From Halosimplex rubrum (GTDB lineage Archaea > Halobacteriota > Halobacteria > Halobacteriales > Haloarculaceae), in the NCBI RefSeq assembly GCF_013415885.1, contig NZ_CP058910.1, positions 2,790,001 to 2,854,000 on the forward strand: DNA of 64,000 nt. Direction: 5' to 3'. The position numbers and the translations under genes were made by a program. Below, one piece after another: positions 1 through 7,001 of the stretch; within the stretch, counting starts at the first letter, position 1; each line of letters opens with the position of its first letter. Below the pieces are notes generated by a model. That model was not told where the DNA came from. It saw nothing but the letters and a program-made list of their open reading frames with translations, and searched no databases.

Positions 1-1682
1 TGCCGGGCTTCGATACCTCTGATCTTGAAGCCATCGTCGCCGGCCACCTTCCCGAAGTACTTCGTCAACGCGCCGGCGTCGCTCTCGCGCTGCGGCACGA
101 ACGCGACCCAGTCGTAGTGGGCTTCGTGTTCAAGCCGAATCTCGACGCGCTCCGTGATCTCCGTCGCGAGCGTCTCGAGGTCCTCGCGGTCATCGTCGTC
201 GACGTCGGGATCCGGGGTCACCCAAATGGAGTCGACGATGCCGTGGACGACGCGCCAGCCGCCAGCTTCCAGCCGCTGTTTCGCCGTCAGCAGAATCTCG
301 CGAGCGAATGCGTTGATCGCCTCGTGGCACTCGATACGGCCGAATTTCGCGTTGCTGAACCCTTGATAGCCGAAGCAGGCGACGAGAATCCACTTCAGCG
401 CACCCGACCGTCCCTCGAGCTCCGTCAGCCGGTCCTCGTCGGGGTCGTCTCGTTCCTTTTCGCGACGGATGGCCGCCTTGATCTCGTCGCGGGCGTCGAT
501 GATTGGCTGCAGCACGTCGACGAGGTAGCCCCGGTCGTCGCAGATCGAGTATCCGAGGCCGGGGACGTCGTCGCGGTCGCTGTGGCAGTCACACCGGATA
601 ACGTCCGGTGAGACGTTCCGGGTACAGATGATGTTCGGGTACAACGAGGAGAAGTCGAGTTCGTGGACGTTCTCGTGGAGGCCGACCTCGGGCGCGAAGA
701 TGAAGCCGCCGCGGTCGGCATCGTGGAGCGTCCCCATCGGCTTGTAGAACTCGTGGCGCCAGGAGTTCCACGGGACGAGGACACCGCGGTCGTGGGCCTC
801 GCAGATCTGGATCGTCGTGAGCACGTTCCCGATCGACGCCCACGCAAGTTCCTGGACGGGCTTTTTCGAGCGCGACACGAGGTCGAAGACGCCGTCGAGG
901 TTCGTCTCCCCGTAGAAGAACGTGTTCGACTCGTCGATGATCGCCCGCCCGGGGACGTTGTACCGCGCCGGGGAGTGACCGACGCGGCCGTAGCTCGAGT
1001 ACGTCGACCGGCTCGCAAGCTGCTGGTAGTCGACGTCCGGCCACCGGCTCAGCGAGAAGTCGTCGATGCCGGCATCCGTCGCCATCTCGTACAGGGTCGG
1101 GACGATCTCGCTCGTCGAGCAGACCAGGACGTCCGGATCGTGTGCGTCGAGCGCCCCTTGGACGGCGGTCAGGATATCCGTCGGCGAGCCGGTGACGGTG
1201 TCGCCGGCGACGGACAGCTCCCCATAGACGTCGTTACTCATTTCGGTCACCGGGACGCTGAGCCGGAGCGTCGACAGCTCGCTCACCGGCGTCGGATCGA
1301 CACCGGTCTCCAGACAGTATCGGAACTCTCGCGAGAAGTCCACGTTGAAACAGGCGAGATCCCCGACTGGATAGTCCGACAGCTGGCGTGCCTGCCGGGC
1401 GAGTGGAGTGACGCGATCGATGTGGGCGACGTCGACCGCGATAACTGCCTCCTCGTCTCGTCGAAAGCCGGGGCGTCGCGCAACCAGTTCGGTCGCGACG
1501 ACGTCCGGGTGCTGGTCGTACACCGACTGGAGTGTCGTGAGGTCGAGGTCGGACGCTGGGTCGCGAGCGGCGACGTAGAAGCGTGGGGTGTAGTCATTGC
1601 GCTCGGTCGCGACGGCGCCGTCGGCGGTTGCCTCCCACTCCAGGACGCGGCCGTCGTCCAGAAAGTCGATACTGAACGGCAT
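1..1682 (-). CDS. polB: Family-B DNA polymerase (PolB2-like), 3' end outside window
   Basis: Template-directed DNA polymerase fold. About 560 residues are visible and the C-terminus lies beyond base 1. Motif A is intact (DFSSLYPNI, Asp343). The motif B region keeps its Lys and Gly but lacks the Asn-Ser-x-Tyr core (reads KWILVACFG). Motif C reads HGIVDSIW: the second Asp (Asp484) of the usual YxDTDS is kept and the first is Ile482. The exonuclease region has no Asp-Ile-Glu and no Asn-x-x-x-Phe-Asp at the expected places, so proofreading is probably lost. The start is 2 nt after the stop of the preceding small gene, so the two are probably co-transcribed. Together with the RecA-like gene this suggests a translesion role rather than replication; that is inference. 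Confidence 0.85.
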   Translation of the reverse strand, partial: MPFSIDFLDDGRVLEWEATADGAVATERNDYTPRFYVAARDPASDLDLTTLQSVYDQHPDVVATELVARRPGFRRDEEAVIAVDVAHIDRVTPLARQARQLSDYPVGDLACFNVDFSREFRYCLETGVDPTPVSELSTLRLSVPVTEMSNDVYGELSVAGDTVTGSPTDILTAVQGALDAHDPDVLVCSTSEIVPTLYEMATDAGIDDFSLSRWPDVDYQQLASRSTYSSYGRVGHSPARYNVPGRAIIDESNTFFYGETNLDGVFDLVSRSKKPVQELAWASIGNVLTTIQICEAHDRGVLVPWNSWRHEFYKPMGTLHDADRGGFIFAPEVGLHENVHELDFSSLYPNIICTRNVSPDVIRCDCHSDRDDVPGLGYSICDDRGYLVDVLQPIIDARDEIKAAIRREKERDDPDEDRLTELEGRSGALKWILVACFGYQGFSNAKFGRIECHEAINAFAREILLTAKQRLEAGGWRVVHGIVDSIWVTPDPDVDDDDREDLETLATEITERVEIRLEHEAHYDWVAFVPQRESDAGALTKYFGKVAGDDGFKIRGIEAR

Positions 1683-1684
1683 CG

Positions 1685-1990
1685 TCACGGGTTCGCGTCC
1701 GGTGGAGCGGCCTCCTGGTCATCGCTCGTTGCGACCGCGGCTTCGAGCTCTTCGAGGCGTTCCTCGTGGTCGTCGAGGCGGGCCTCCTGTTCGAGATCGA
1801 TGCTGAGCAGCGCCGGCAGCAGCGGGTTCTGGTGGTTCAACAGCCCGCTCGCGTCGGCGTGCTCGCGGGCGTACTCGAACAGCCGGTCGAAGCGCGGCTG
1901 GTCGCGACGCCGCAGTGCCCGGCGGAACTCCGCCCACCGCTCTTCGATGGCCCGGAGCGCATCCCGGTAGGTTGGGTTCGTACGCCCCAT
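1685..1990 (-). CDS. Small conserved haloarchaeal protein between RecA-like and PolB genes
   Basis: 101-residue acidic protein starting MGRTNPTYRDAL, with an Arg-rich helical N-terminal half (EERWAEFRRALRRR) and a C-terminal coiled-coil-like segment rich in Glu and Leu. No domain is recognised. I chose the ATG at 1990 because the upstream extension (MDRDRDRRPIA) overlaps the 3' end of the preceding gene and the conserved-looking sequence begins at MGRTN. It sits 2 nt from the preceding stop and 2 nt from the polymerase start, so it is probably translated as part of the same unit. A scaffold or adaptor between the RecA-like protein and the polymerase is a reasonable guess, without direct evidence. 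Confidence 0.7.
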   Translation of the reverse strand: MGRTNPTYRDALRAIEERWAEFRRALRRRDQPRFDRLFEYAREHADASGLLNHQNPLLPALLSIDLEQEARLDDHEERLEELEAAVATSDDQEAAPPDANP

Positions 1991-1992
1991 CG

Positions 1993-2937
1993 CTATCGGC
2001 CTCCTGTCCCGGTCGCGGTCCACGCATCGAGCAAGGGGTCCGCAGTGGCCGCCACCGTCTCACCGTCAGCTGTGACGCCTGTCCCGACACCCTCCGGAGT
2101 CGGCGTCGACGGCGCCGGCGTCGTCGGTTCCACGCCGACCTGCGTGGCGCGTGCCGCGAGCAGCTGCCGCCAGTACGCGAACGTCGTCTGGTAGTACGCG
2201 CCGTCGTCGACGGGATAGACGAGCGTCTCGAAGTCCTCGCCGACGACCCGTGGCCCCATCCGCGTCTGCTCGCACTCGAGGTGATGGTCGGCGACCGTCG
2301 CGACTGGCTCGGTGAATTCGTTTCGTTCGTTTCGCGTAACGAGCACCGGGATGTCGTACCCATCGGCGTAGGTCGCCAACCGGGCGAGCGTTCGAGCCTG
2401 GAGGGTTTTCGCGTGGGACTCGCCGAGGGTATCGTCGGCGCGATACTGGGCGTCGACGGCCGGCGCGACGATGAGGGCGGGCGTGTGGGGCGACGTGTCC
2501 TCGTCACGACTTGGTACCCCTCGACCGGCCGCCCCGGCATCGACAGTGGACATCTGGATCGACTTGTTCACCGCTGACGGGAGACCACAGACGGCGCCGT
2601 AGTGCTGGTAGGCGGTAAATCCGCGTGCCACGTGGATTCGGTTGAGCAACCGTCGACTGGGCGCGATCTGAGCGAGTGTCGTCGTCGTTGCGTGTCCGTT
2701 TGCGTCGACCCAGAAGGCGGGCCCGTCGTGCAGGAGGAGATGGTCGAGTACGAGCGACTGCAGGATCGGGACGCCACGGCCTCCCTCGACATCGAGCAGC
2801 GTGATGCCGTCGTCGAGTTGCGGCAACAGCATCTCGTCCGCAGCCGGATCGGCCTGGTCAGCGAGAGACCGATTGCGGTCAGCTCCCCGTGTCGGCTGGT
2901 CCACCGCCAATCGATTCGACATTGAGTGTTCTCCCAT
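1993..2937 (-). CDS. RecA/RadA-like protein with degenerate Walker A
   Basis: 314 residues. Around residues 45-62 the sequence has the position and shape of a RecA/RadA P-loop, but the segment reads EGGRGVPILQ with no Lys-Ser/Thr, so ATP hydrolysis is doubtful. It is followed by a RadA-like pattern (AFWVDANG, then RIHVARGFTAYQHY). An inactive RecA paralogue next to a polymerase recalls bacterial ImuA/DnaE2 cassettes and archaeal PolB2 neighbourhoods. It is the first gene of a three-gene minus-strand operon. A second possible start lies five codons in (MSNRLAVDQ). A weak TATA-like element (CTTATC) lies about 30 nt before the first ATG. Confidence 0.7.
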   Translation of the reverse strand: MGEHSMSNRLAVDQPTRGADRNRSLADQADPAADEMLLPQLDDGITLLDVEGGRGVPILQSLVLDHLLLHDGPAFWVDANGHATTTTLAQIAPSRRLLNRIHVARGFTAYQHYGAVCGLPSAVNKSIQMSTVDAGAAGRGVPSRDEDTSPHTPALIVAPAVDAQYRADDTLGESHAKTLQARTLARLATYADGYDIPVLVTRNERNEFTEPVATVADHHLECEQTRMGPRVVGEDFETLVYPVDDGAYYQTTFAYWRQLLAARATQVGVEPTTPAPSTPTPEGVGTGVTADGETVAATADPLLDAWTATGTGGR

Positions 2938-3093
2938 ACTCGATTAGTTGTCTACGTTCCCGATAAGCCGCGGCGTGTCGCTTCCGCGTTTCAGGGAACT
3001 CGACTTGGTCTCCTCCAATCCCGGTACAGTCCCCCGTAGTCTCTGTTTTGATCCTGTTTCCGAGATAAGTTCCTGAATCCAGTGTTCTCCGTG

Positions 3094-3134
3094 TTAACCA
3101 ACATCCGCCGTATTGACGCCGGCGTGTTGGTTAA
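3094..3134. repeat. Inverted repeat TTAACCAACA / TGTTGGTTAA
   Basis: Perfect 10-bp arms at 3094-3103 and 3125-3134 separated by 21 nt, in the 271-bp intergenic region between the divergent RecA-like operon and the gene at 3209. The arm spacing is about three helical turns centre to centre, as expected for a dimeric regulator bound on one DNA face. It may be an operator for either flanking promoter. Confidence 0.55.
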
Positions 3135-3208
3135 ACCTTCACAGCTGCAGTCTCGGGCCTGACTGCTCGGAATGTTAATGCTCAACGCCACGTTGGAAGA
3201 GGTGCTCT

Positions 3209-3799
3209 ATGAGCTACCCACGAACCCACGTCGACCACCGAAACCCCGATCACCACGAGTCAATGCACCCAACTCGAAATATCGTGAACGCCCACGTTGT
3301 TGCCGGGGAATTTCTCACTTCGCGGTACCACGAGGCGCTTCAAACTGCTCTCCATCCCCTCGGCGAGTCTTTGGACACCAAAGACCAACATGCGCTCAAC
3401 GACCTTGGCATCGTCCATGCTAATGGTTCCTTGAACGAGCTTTCTCCTATCGTTCGCACATACGTCAAACTCGATGAGTATTGGACACGCACCCATCGTA
3501 CTGCGCTCAACGAACTATTCGCTGATCGACGTGCTCACGTCCTGAGTTGCTGTACGCGGTTCCTTTCTGAGTTCCCTCGACACACTTTTGAAGCCGAATC
3601 TGGCCGTTCCGGAACTGCGCTGGATACCACCCTTGCTCCGCTTCTCGAGTGCGGATTTCTCTCGCACACAGATGATGAGAAAACCCCATACTCTGTTGAT
3701 GAACACCACGCGCTATATCGACCGACTGAACGGCTCTTCGACGCACTTCTTGAACAAGCAGCTGTTCTCTGTGAGCTTCTGCCGCCGACCGAGCTCTAA
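3209..3799 (+). CDS. Hypothetical haloarchaeal protein, 196 aa
   Basis: Not recognised. Soluble, His-rich N-terminus (HVDHRNPDHHES), largely helical, with no membrane segment and no clear catalytic motif. The C-terminal part (ECGFLSHTDDEKTPYSVDEHHALYRPTERLFDALL) resembles a winged-helix wing-and-helix arrangement, so a DNA-binding role is possible but weakly supported. A GGTG sequence 6-9 nt before the ATG may act as a ribosome binding site. Composition is somewhat less GC-rich than the polymerase operon, consistent with a different origin. It lies alone between a divergent operon and a convergent membrane-protein gene. Confidence 0.6.
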   Translation: MSYPRTHVDHRNPDHHESMHPTRNIVNAHVVAGEFLTSRYHEALQTALHPLGESLDTKDQHALNDLGIVHANGSLNELSPIVRTYVKLDEYWTRTHRTALNELFADRRAHVLSCCTRFLSEFPRHTFEAESGRSGTALDTTLAPLLECGFLSHTDDEKTPYSVDEHHALYRPTERLFDALLEQAAVLCELLPPTEL

Positions 3800-3946
3800 T
3801 CGAACGATTCAGACCCTTTTCCGCTCTGTAGAATTCCTCTTGGTCACATACTATCTACGCTGAAACAACCGGTAAATGGGCTTGCCTACCTAACCGCTGT
3901 TTCAGTGGGAAAATGTCGAACTAATGGTCTCCGCCGCGAAAGCGTA

Positions 3947-4555
3947 TCACGCACTATTCCGGTCAGTGCGGGCGCTGGCGCGGATGCCGCCAAGGATGGC
4001 GATTCGACTGCCGACGTACGTAACTCCGAAGACGACGCCGGATAGCGGGTCGGAACCGAACAGGAGTACGGCATACGCAGTGACGAAGAGCCCGCCGTCC
4101 AGTTCGCTCGCCCACCGTCCGACGCTCAGCAGCGGAACGAGGTCCTGCCGTTGCATCAACGGTGGGTAGCCGGCTCCGAGCGCAAGCCCCAGAACAGCGC
4201 CGCCGAGGACCACCAGACTGTCCGTCGCGGGAACCCATTCCGAGACGGGTGCGACCAGGTCGAAGGTCAGAGCGACGTAGAGTGCGCAGCAGAATGCCAC
4301 CGTGAACGCGACCGTCTGAGAGAGTGTGTAGGCGAACGCCGGTGGGCTCGCGTAATCGATTTGTGTCGCGTAGAACTGTTCGAGTTCCGTTTCGTACCGG
4401 CCGATACCGACGTAGAGCGTGACTCCCAGGAGCCCGGCCACCCCACCAAGAACAACTGCTATCCAGAGCCCTTCAAGTGCGCCAACAACTACCATGAAGA
4501 CCGACGGTAGGACCAGGAATACTGAACCTATCCTCTGCTGTCTCGTCCGATTCAC
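3947..4555 (-). CDS. Hypothetical multi-pass membrane protein
   Basis: About 202 residues with four to five hydrophobic segments: two near the N-terminus (VFLVLPSVFMVVVGALEG, then IAVVLGGVAGLLGVTLYVGI), one around FTVAFCCALYVALTF, one at LVVLGGAVLGLALGAGY, and one near the C-terminus. No transporter motif is visible. I prefer the GTG at 4555 because a TATA-like element (CATATG) lies about 27 nt upstream; a TTG at 4579 would extend it by eight residues. Convergent with the 3209 gene and divergent from the SRAP gene. Function unknown. Confidence 0.55.
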   Translation of the reverse strand: MNRTRQQRIGSVFLVLPSVFMVVVGALEGLWIAVVLGGVAGLLGVTLYVGIGRYETELEQFYATQIDYASPPAFAYTLSQTVAFTVAFCCALYVALTFDLVAPVSEWVPATDSLVVLGGAVLGLALGAGYPPLMQRQDLVPLLSVGRWASELDGGLFVTAYAVLLFGSDPLSGVVFGVTYVGSRIAILGGIRASARTDRNSA

Positions 4556-4706
4556 ATTTAAGCCAACTATCGCAGACAAACATATGTTTTGTTGGCCGCC
4601 TGTACTTACCGATCATCCCCAAATCTACCATCAAACGAGGGAGCAACAGAACCAGCCGTTCACATTTCCGGATACGTTGAAGACTCTCCCGGTCGAATCC
4701 GGATGT

Positions 4707-5172
4707 ATGTGTGGCCGGAACTCGCTCTTCATCGACCAAGCAGACCTCGAGGCCCGCTTCGATGCCGAGGTCGTCGCGGACGGCGGGTACACACCCCGAT
4801 ACAACATCGCGCCTGGCGACGACCTCCACATCATCACGAACGAGGCTCCAGACGAGATCGACGCCTACCACTGGGGGCTGATTCCGTTCTGGGCGGACGA
4901 ACCCGAAGAGGGCATCATCAACGCCCGCTCCGAGACTGCCGACGAGAAACGCGTCTTCGAGCGGGCGTGGGAATCACGTCCCTGCCTTGTCCCCTCGTCA
5001 GGGTTCTACGAATGGAAATCGCCGAACGGCGGGTCGAAACAGCCCTACCGGATCTACCGCGAAGACGACCCCGCATTCGCGATGGCCGGGCTCTGGGACG
5101 TCTGGGAGGGCGACGACGAGAGGATCTCGTGCGTCACGATTATCACAACGGAGCCGAACGACCTGGTCAACT
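4707..5172 (+). pseudogene. SRAP (YedK/HMCES-like) gene, 5' part, interrupted by IS
   Basis: SRAP proteins form a thiazolidine crosslink to abasic sites in single-stranded DNA. The start is MCGR, leaving catalytic Cys2 after Met removal. The stretch INARSET carries the conserved Asn and SSGFYEWK the conserved Glu. Residue 154 is the last before the IS1341-type element; the frame then runs into the IS and stops at 5240. The remaining 74 residues, starting NSIHDRMP with the conserved active-site His, are at 6589-6813. Joining AAC at 5169 to TCA at 6592 restores a 228-residue protein of normal family length. The disrupted product lacks the active-site His and is presumably inactive. Confidence 0.88.
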
Positions 5173-5300
5173 GCCTCGGGGTCAAGCCCCGAGGCTTGTC
5201 AGTGGGCTCCCGCTCTATCCGCGCAGGGCGGAAGGCGTGAAAGTGCCATTCGCGTTCAGCGTCCCTGACTTGAGGGCCAGTTGACTGGTGGCCCGTCCAG
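5169..5300 (-). ncRNA. Candidate omega/reRNA at 3' end of tnpB
   Basis: TnpB elements produce a guide RNA from the tnpB 3' end through the right end, with the adjacent flank as guide. Here the right end has a perfect 9-bp stem with a TCAAG loop (5173-5195) just before the junction. Transcription on the minus strand would run into SRAP sequence (5168 downward), so the guide would begin near GACCAGGTCGTTCGG. The 5' limit of the RNA is a guess. Confidence 0.35.
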
Positions 5301-6444
5301 CACCAGACTTGAGCCAGTGCTGGACAAGCCGCCACCCGATATTCCGAGCGGCGTTATAATCGGCGTGGAGTTTCTTTCCACACTTCAGACACTCGAACTC
5401 ATCACCATCACGGTTGTCCTCGTGGGTAAATCCGCACTCGTCGTGACTACACCGCTGTGACGTGTAGGCAGGGGCAACATCGTCTACGTCGATGCCGTAC
5501 TCTTCGGCTTTGTATTCGACGTGGCGTTCGAGTTCGCGGAACGCCCACTGCTGGAACTTGCTGGCGTTCGAGATACGCTTCCGTATGTGGTTCAAATTCT
5601 CGAACGCAATCGCCGTGCAGTCATTCTCCACGGCCTCCTGCACAATCGCTTTCGAGACGCGGTGGAGGTAGTCCGCACTCCACCGAGAAAACCGTGAGCC
5701 GATGCTCTTGATGGTGAGGTGCGCGGAGCGAGTGCCTGTCTGTTGGAGGTTGCCGCGCCGACGTTCATACTCGTCGCGTTTGTGGTTGAGGTAGTCTGCA
5801 TTACCGAGGAACGCTCCCGTGCTGGTGACGGCGAGGTATCCGTCCACGTTCAAATCGACGCCGAGAACCACTCCGTTCTCGGGTTGCTGGTCACCAGAAT
5901 CAGCGGGTTCGACTTCTTTCTCGACTGCGACGTGGAGGTAGTACGTGCCGTCACGTTTGTGGAGCGTGGCTTCCTTGCGTTCCCAGTCGTCCGTCCAATA
6001 CTCCGCAAACGGCGTCCCTTCCTCATCTTCGGGTGTGACAAACTCGGCGGTCACGCGGTCGTCCACGGTGGCGAGGGTAACGTGGTCGTCGTTGTACGTG
6101 ATGGTGCGTCCGTTGTACACGACCACGCTTCCTCGGAACTCGGGCTTGCTGGCTTTCTTGCCGTCGTCAAGGATACGGTCTTTGCAGTTGCCGAGGGCGT
6201 CGGCGGCGAGGTTGCGGGCGGATTGGACGAGGCTGGCTTGCAGACCAGTCTGCTCCCGAACAGTAGTGTAGGTCTGTTCGTGGAGCGTGTTCTTCGTGTC
6301 CTTGATCTGTGTGGGGTCGTCACTCCATCCAGCGTCAGCGACGTGTTGGGCCGCTTGACGGAATTGCTCGAACGTCTCGTCGAGGACACTGTGAGCGTCC
6401 TCGGGAACGTCGAGCTTGAGCTGGATGTTGCGGACGACCTCCAT
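5215..6444 (-). CDS. tnpB: TnpB RNA-guided nuclease (IS1341 family)
   Basis: 409 residues, the usual TnpB length. The split RuvC-like site is intact: Asp in GVDLNVDGYLAV, Glu in AIAFENL, and Asp in HADYNAARNIG. Between the last two lies a four-cysteine zinc finger (CSHDEC...CLKCG). The N-terminal wedge-type region begins MEVVRNIQLKLDV. TnpB cleaves DNA matching its guide and helps retain the element at its site. All motifs are present and the frame is open, so it appears functional. A strong TATA-like element lies 33 nt before the ATG. A second, partial tnpB at the end of the window is clearly related but distinct. Confidence 0.93.
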   Translation of the reverse strand: MEVVRNIQLKLDVPEDAHSVLDETFEQFRQAAQHVADAGWSDDPTQIKDTKNTLHEQTYTTVREQTGLQASLVQSARNLAADALGNCKDRILDDGKKASKPEFRGSVVVYNGRTITYNDDHVTLATVDDRVTAEFVTPEDEEGTPFAEYWTDDWERKEATLHKRDGTYYLHVAVEKEVEPADSGDQQPENGVVLGVDLNVDGYLAVTSTGAFLGNADYLNHKRDEYERRRGNLQQTGTRSAHLTIKSIGSRFSRWSADYLHRVSKAIVQEAVENDCTAIAFENLNHIRKRISNASKFQQWAFRELERHVEYKAEEYGIDVDDVAPAYTSQRCSHDECGFTHEDNRDGDEFECLKCGKKLHADYNAARNIGWRLVQHWLKSGAGRATSQLALKSGTLNANGTFTPSALRG

Positions 6445-6476
6445 ACTTCATTAGTACGCTTAGAGATACTTGAAGG

Positions 6477-6484
6477 TATTTATA
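6477..6484 (-). promoter_or_regulatory. TATA box of tnpB
   Basis: TATAAATA on the minus strand, 33 nt upstream of the tnpB ATG, consistent with a leaderless or short-leader haloarchaeal transcript that starts inside the element. Confidence 0.5.
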
Positions 6485-6588
6485 GATGCCGAGGGAGTCG
6501 GCCTTGGCACCGTGTTTAGTTTGTGTCATCGGGTGTCGGCTTCCTCCCTGCCCTCAAGGATCAGGGTATCCGCCTCACAATCACTATG

Positions 6589-6813
6589 AACTCAATCCAC
6601 GACCGGATGCCGGTCGTCCTCCCGCAGGACGCTGAGTCCGACTGGCTCGCCGCAGATCCGGACACTCGCAAGGAACTGTGCCAGCCGTACCCGAAGAACG
6701 ATCTGGACGCCTACGAAATATCGACGCGGGTCAACAACCCCGGCAACGACGATCCCCAGGTCATCGAGCCGCTGGACCACGAGCAATCGGACCTCGGCGA
6801 GTTCAGTTCCTGA
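6589..6813 (+). pseudogene. SRAP gene, 3' part after IS insertion
   Basis: Encodes the last 74 residues of the interrupted SRAP protein, starting NSIHDRMPVVLP. The HDRMP motif carries the conserved His of the SRAP active site. The tail (DPQVIEPL...SDLGEFSS) is a typical haloarchaeal SRAP C-terminus. An upstream in-frame start at 6523 lies inside the IS, so a short chimeric peptide could be made, but it would lack catalytic Cys2. Confidence 0.88.
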
Positions 6814-7001
6814 TCGGTGGCGGCGTCACGGTCACCCCATTGGCGACGCCGCTGCCAAATCGACGAGCGAGTACTCTCAATCTCGGATGGCATCTTCTGC
6901 CGTGAGGTGGTCTTCGAGATGCTTTCGCTCGGTCTTATCCAAGTGTGCTTTCCGCTGAGAGAGCATACGTACTATGCGACGATGACCCGTCTGTTATCAG
7001 G

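Larger units (their letters stand above)
5169..6588 (-). mobile_element. IS1341-type (IS200/IS605 superfamily) tnpB-only element
   Basis: A 1,420-bp insertion inside the SRAP gene. The junctions share the ambiguous tetranucleotide AACT (5169-5172 and 6589-6592), so the exact edge can shift by up to 4 bp; removing 1,420 bp restores the SRAP frame. There are no terminal inverted repeats and no evident target duplication, as known for this superfamily. The end after tnpB carries a 9-bp stem (5173-5181 with 5187-5195). The other end has a small palindromic region around 6488-6502. There is no tnpA, so movement would need a transposase in trans. On the tnpB strand the flank just outside the left end reads GGATTGAG. 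Confidence 0.85.

Noticed and set aside
2991-3191. 66-codon minus-strand ORF in the 271-bp intergenic region
   Set aside because: It spans the inverted repeat, has non-halophilic composition (Ser/Arg/Asn-rich, not acidic), and no promoter.
3860-3905. Inverted repeat CTGAAACA / TGTTTCAG between convergent genes
   Set aside because: 8-bp arms with a 30-nt loop and no T-run; too weak for a terminator or operator call.
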